Shown piece by piece: positions 60,894 to 64,000 of a stretch of 64,000 nt of DNA. The stretch covers positions 1 to 64,000 of the forward strand of contig CAZUUA010000004.1 in assembly GCA_964623635.1 (NCBI GenBank), in the 5' to 3' direction. Position 1 is the first letter of the stretch. Each line of letters opens with the position of its first letter. The notes beneath the pieces are model-generated. The model did not search any database. It worked only from the letters and a program-made list of their open reading frames with translations, and had not been told where the DNA came from. The translations under genes were made by a program, and so were the position numbers. The stretch is from UMGS1696 sp964623635 (lineage in GTDB: Bacteria; Bacillota; Clostridia; Oscillospirales; CAG-272).

Positions 60894-62111
60894 ATGCGTA
60901 TTAAATCCGTAAAAGGTACGAACGACTATCTGCCGGAGCAGGTGGCGCTTCGGGAACACATGGAGCAGACCATCCTCTCCTGCTACAAGGAGAACGGCTT
61001 CCGGCGGATCATGACTCCTGCAATTGAAGATATTGAAAACTTAGACAAGAGCGATGGCGGCGAAAACCTGAACCTGATCTTCAAGATCATGAAGCGTGGC
61101 GAAAAGCTGACCAAGGCCATGGAGACCGGCGACAATTTGGCCGACATGGGTCTGCGGTATGACCTGACTCTGCCCCTGTCCCGGTACTATGCTGCCAATC
61201 GTGCCAAGCTGGAGCTGCCCTTCAAGTGCATCCAGATGGACAGAGTGTACAGAGCCGAGCAACCGCAAAAAGGTAGACTGCGTGAGTTCATCCAGTGCGA
61301 CATCGACATCATTGGGGACAACAGCCCTGCCTGCGAAATGGAGCTGATCACCGTTACCGCCAAGGCCCTGCAGCGGCTGGACATCGGTACCTTCACCGTG
61401 AAGATCAACGACCGGAAGGTACTCAACGCCCTGCTGTCCTCCTGCGGCTTTGCACCGGAACAGCTTGCCTCTGTTTGCATCAGCTTTGACAAGCTGGACA
61501 AGATCGGTGTGGACGGCGTTTTGGCAGAGCTGACCGAAAAGCAGTTTGACCAGGGTGCCATCGATGCCTTTGCTTCTGTGCTGTCTGAGCTGCCTCTGTC
61601 CATGGACGCTGTGGCAGAACGGGTCGGTGCAGACATGACCGAGAGTCTGCGCAGCATCATCGAAAATGCTACAGCACTGTCCGACGGTGGCTACACCGTT
61701 GAATTCGACATTTCTCTGGTTCGTGGTCAGGGCTATTACACCGGCACGGTGTTCGAGATCAAGAGCGACAAGTTCCGTGGTTCCGTGGCTGGTGGCGGTC
61801 GGTATGACAACCTGATCGGCAAGTTCGTAGGCGAAAACGTGGCAGCTTGCGGCTTCTCCATTGGCTTCGAGCGCATCTTCGGCATCCTCTCCGACATGGA
61901 GCGTTCGGCTACGCTGCGGAAGAAGATCGCTTATGTGTACGAATCCGACTATGCGTCCGTCTATCCCAAGGCTGAGGCACTGCGTGGGGAGTTCGATGTT
62001 TCCCTGTTCCGTCGGCCGAAAAAGATGAAGGGCTTTTTGGATCGATTGGAGGCCTCCGGTTTTGCCGGGTTCCTGGTAGAAGACGGCGAGATCGAATATT
62101 TTCAAAAATAA
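60894..62111 (+). CDS. hisS: Histidyl-tRNA synthetase
   Basis: A class II synthetase that charges tRNA-His. The 405-residue protein starts MRIKSVKGTNDYLPEQ, has motif 2 QMDRVYRAEQPQKGRLREF, the histidine A/B motifs LVRGQGYYTGTVFEI and SVAGGGRYDNLIGKF, and motif 3 ACGFSIGFERIFG. It is about 15-25 residues short of usual because the anticodon-binding end is compact. HisZ is an alternative name to consider, but motifs look catalytic. AGAAAGG precedes ATG 60894; the frame from 60768 runs through the promoter. Confidence 0.9.
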   Translation: MRIKSVKGTNDYLPEQVALREHMEQTILSCYKENGFRRIMTPAIEDIENLDKSDGGENLNLIFKIMKRGEKLTKAMETGDNLADMGLRYDLTLPLSRYYAANRAKLELPFKCIQMDRVYRAEQPQKGRLREFIQCDIDIIGDNSPACEMELITVTAKALQRLDIGTFTVKINDRKVLNALLSSCGFAPEQLASVCISFDKLDKIGVDGVLAELTEKQFDQGAIDAFASVLSELPLSMDAVAERVGADMTESLRSIIENATALSDGGYTVEFDISLVRGQGYYTGTVFEIKSDKFRGSVAGGGRYDNLIGKFVGENVAACGFSIGFERIFGILSDMERSATLRKKIAYVYESDYASVYPKAEALRGEFDVSLFRRPKKMKGFLDRLEASGFAGFLVEDGEIEYFQK

Positions 62112-62117
62112 TATTGA

Positions 62118-62180
62118 TTAAGAAGCGCTGATCAACGGCAAATTTCAACGAAAAATACACCTTGATCAGCGTTCACTTAA
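62118..62180. repeat. Inverted repeat between hisS and the radical SAM gene
   Basis: CGCTGATCAA (62126-62135) pairs with TTGATCAGCG (62162-62171), and TTAAG with CTTAA outside it. The stop codon of the radical SAM gene is in the outer right arm. Neither side has a good T-run, so it is at best a weak bidirectional terminator. Confidence 0.55.
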
Positions 62181-63025
62181 CGATACTTTTTCATGGCAGC
62201 ATATCCGCACCGCTGACACAGTGGTTCGGTGATCTGCTTGGTAACAAAGGACTGCTTGAGGGCGTTGGCTCTGGGACTGCTTAAGATCTCCTCTAAGGGG
62301 GTGACAAACAGGTTTCCCAGTGTCAGCGCCCCTTCTGCGTCCAGGCAGCAAGGGACGACCGTGCCGTCTACCAACACGCCAAACTGGTCACGCAGGCCGT
62401 AGCAGCTATGGCTGGTGCTGACCGGTGCGGCCTCGGTGTCCGGCCAATCGAACTTTTCGCCCCACTCCAGAAAGACCCTTTCCCGGATCTTATAGCCACT
62501 GTAGATCTCCTGCCATGGCGAACCGTCGGTGTCGAAAAAGGCGTGCATGGCGGCCAGAATCCGTTCGTTGGCGGTGTTCTGTCCACCTACATTCCACAGA
62601 CGCATGACGGCAATGATCCCCTGTGCAGCGGCGTCCCTGCAAAACCGGAAGCAGCCATCCAGGTAGGTCTCCAGCGAGATGCCCATTCTGTTGGCTTCAT
62701 AGGCGTGCAGAGAGATGCTGACCTTATGCAGAGCCGGGGCGTTCACAAGGATCGTATGCTTTTTTGGCAGCAATGTACCGTTTGTGGTCAGGATCACCCG
62801 AAAGCCAAGCTCCCCGGCGATGGCAAGAAACTCGGCCAGTTGGGGATGCAGCAGTGGTTCGCCCATCAGATGAAAATACAGGTAGTCGGCAAAGGGACGG
62901 ATCTGCATGACGGCGTACCGAAACTGTTCGGTGTTCATAAATTCCACAGGTCTTTTTGTACCGTGGCAGAAGCTGCAGGTCAGGTTACAGGCATTGGTAA
63001 TCTCTAAAAACGCTTTCTTGGCCAT
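62177..63025 (-). CDS. Radical SAM/SPASM domain protein
   Basis: A 282-residue iron-sulphur enzyme. The radical SAM cluster is in LEITNACNLTCSFC (Cys13, Cys17, Cys20), followed by the barrel (YFHLMGEPLLHPQL, VILTTNGTLLPKK). The C-terminal SPASM part has cysteines in SHSCYGLRDQFGVLVDG, TVVPCCLD, and LCQRCGYA for extra clusters. Such proteins mature peptides or enzymes. No precursor peptide or transporter gene is seen beside it; a sulfatase-maturing or small-peptide role is possible but unsupported. Confidence 0.87.
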   Translation of the reverse strand: MAKKAFLEITNACNLTCSFCHGTKRPVEFMNTEQFRYAVMQIRPFADYLYFHLMGEPLLHPQLAEFLAIAGELGFRVILTTNGTLLPKKHTILVNAPALHKVSISLHAYEANRMGISLETYLDGCFRFCRDAAAQGIIAVMRLWNVGGQNTANERILAAMHAFFDTDGSPWQEIYSGYKIRERVFLEWGEKFDWPDTEAAPVSTSHSCYGLRDQFGVLVDGTVVPCCLDAEGALTLGNLFVTPLEEILSSPRANALKQSFVTKQITEPLCQRCGYAAMKKYR

Positions 63026-63048
63026 GAGGCTCTCCTACTCTCTTATCG

Positions 63049-63083
63049 AAAAAATGCGCTGCCTTTAGACAATGAGACAACGC
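63049..63083 (-). terminator. Likely terminator after the OmpR-like gene
   Basis: Minus strand GCGTTG(TC) pairs with (GG)CAGCGC around ATTGTCTAAA, followed by ATTTTTTCG. Confidence 0.65.
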
Positions 63084-63116
63084 TTTTTTTCTATTTCATT
63101 ATCGTTTCCGGATGGG

Positions 63117-63758
63117 TTATACGCACAGGACATAGCCGCCGTTTTTGCACCGATCGTATCGAATGCACCTTTGGTGACAGCACGCCATCAACGCTCCGTT
63201 GATCCGGGCAATATGGGCAGCGATGGTTTCGGCACGGGCATTTCCGTTCACCTGATACGGATACGGGTAGCTGTAGGCCTCGATGCGGCGATAGGAATTT
63301 GGCGTACCCGATGACGTGAGAATGGTCATGAGAATGCGTTTGTCCTGTTCACACAGAGATAACGGATAGATGCGGAATTGGATATTGTGGTGGATCATAG
63401 AAAAGCCATGATCCAAGTGATAGCCTTCCATGCCGATCATGCAGGACTTTTGCCAGCCCATCCTGTGACAGAGGATCTTTTCCATCTTGGCAAGCAACAG
63501 CGCCTCCGTTGGCAGTACCGTGATCTGCAGCATTTTGCTGACGTATCCTTCGCCCAATGCCAAGACAGACACATCGCTGGGGCAACAGGGGTACACCCTT
63601 TCTGCCACGTCCTGAAAGGTCAGGATACAGACGATCGGCTGCAGATACGCTATCGCAAACGGTGGAAAAGAAACTGCGCAAGGGAATCCCATTTCTAAGA
63701 CTCTCTCGCGCAGTGCCAATGCCCGTTTGGAAACTTCTGTATCCAGCACGAGCACCAT
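63117..63758 (-). CDS. Degenerate OmpR-type response-regulator-like protein
   Basis: A 213-residue protein I cannot assign to a named family. Residues about 130-213 follow the winged-helix layout of OmpR regulators: LCEQDKRILMTILTSSGTPN, a recognition-helix region (ARAETIAAHIARINGAL) and the wing RYDRCKNGGYVL. The N-terminal part (VLVLDTEVSKRALALRERVL, VSVLALGEGYVSKML) looks like a receiver domain, but the phosphate-accepting Asp pocket is not clear. It may be a phosphorylation-independent regulator. ATG 63758 is 4 bases after the upstream carboxylase stop. Confidence 0.6.
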   Translation of the reverse strand: MVLVLDTEVSKRALALRERVLEMGFPCAVSFPPFAIAYLQPIVCILTFQDVAERVYPCCPSDVSVLALGEGYVSKMLQITVLPTEALLLAKMEKILCHRMGWQKSCMIGMEGYHLDHGFSMIHHNIQFRIYPLSLCEQDKRILMTILTSSGTPNSYRRIEAYSYPYPYQVNGNARAETIAAHIARINGALMACCHQRCIRYDRCKNGGYVLCV

Positions 63759-63762
63759 GATC

Positions 63763-64000
63763 TTATACCGAATGTACCTTCTGCGCAGCGTCTGCGTTGT
63801 CAGCGTCCAGTCCGTATTTCTTGGCTTTTCTATATTCGAAGAACTTGGTAGCCACCTGTTCGAACAGGGCATAGGACAGCACGTCCTCTTCCTGTTCCAT
63901 GTAAGGCTTCACGGCCTCACGCAGGTTTTCCAGCTCCGGCTTCAACAGGTCGGCCGGACGGCAGGTGATGGGCTTTTCGTCGCCGATGATCTTCTTCCGG
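63763..64000 (-). CDS. Pyruvate carboxylase/oxaloacetate decarboxylase alpha subunit, C-terminal part
   Basis: The frame is open to the window edge and reads ITCRPADLLKPELENL, then VKPYMEQEEDVLSYALFEQV and FFEYRKAKKYGLDADN. This is the C-terminal part of the carboxyltransferase (PYC/OADA) domain family, in which RPADLL and the VLSYALFP-type block are conserved. Only the last 78 residues are in view, so it is not clear whether the enzyme is a biotin-dependent decarboxylase pump subunit or a carboxylase. It ends HSV. Confidence 0.75.
   Translation of the reverse strand, partial: RKKIIGDEKPITCRPADLLKPELENLREAVKPYMEQEEDVLSYALFEQVATKFFEYRKAKKYGLDADNADAAQKVHSV

Overview
The window looks like chromosome of an anaerobic, spore-forming Firmicute of the class Clostridia, most likely a gut member of the Ruminococcaceae/Oscillospiraceae. 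The reasons are a SpoIVB sporulation protease, an L27 ribosomal protein with a cleavable N-terminal extension next to its protease Prp, DUF4830 and DUF6472 proteins, a bacterial glycerol-1-phosphate dehydrogenase, consensus sigma-A promoters with A/T-rich bidirectional terminators, and many enzymes for plant or host glycans. The assignment is inferred from protein families only.

Left end (1-7454): the end of an integrative and conjugative element (ICE) of the Firmicute type, read on the minus strand: parB, a DUF6017 replication-type protein, three surface or membrane proteins, a small winged-helix protein, pcfB and virD4. The ICE sits inside spoIVB. The SpoIVB reading frame stops being SpoIVB exactly between Met302 and the expected catalytic serine codon. 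The ICE itself is broken: virD4 is cut after its TDP motif and is followed at once by the start of a large serine recombinase, and that recombinase is cut after about 52 residues by a third sequence whose end resembles the ICE end. The simplest reading is a nest of three elements, each interrupting a gene of the one before. All three ends carry a TATAAT-like hexamer 5-8 bases from the junction, facing inward.

Housekeeping block (8.4-20.9 kb): rplU-prp-rpmA behind an L21 leader RNA; prs-argS-yebC-lgt-folD; ispD-ispF, rpe-mgtE; and a divergent pepD dipeptidase. From 21 to 27 kb come a degenerate histidine-kinase-like protein, glycerol-1-phosphate dehydrogenase, a DUF4830 protein and a P-type calcium ATPase.

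Rhamnose and envelope run (27.2-35.1 kb): seven minus-strand genes behind one promoter, namely a TIM-barrel sugar isomerase, rhaB, rhaA, a CapA-like lipoprotein without its metal ligands, an amidase lipoprotein, an AEC transporter and a SIS-domain sugar enzyme. A second housekeeping block (35.2-41 kb) is phoH-ybeY-era-recO-mutS2.

Glycan block (41-60 kb): a phosphodiesterase, an MFS transporter, purC, a GH38 mannosidase with a MATE transporter, a beta-propeller glycosidase, cca and pyk, then a divergent cluster of GH28-like, M28 peptidase, GH29 fucosidase and beta-helix proteins, and an orphan sugar-binding lipoprotein. None of the glycosidases has a signal peptide, so they probably act on imported oligosaccharides. 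The right end holds a Nudix hydrolase, hisS, a radical SAM/SPASM protein, a degenerate OmpR-type regulator and the tail of a pyruvate carboxylase or oxaloacetate decarboxylase alpha subunit.
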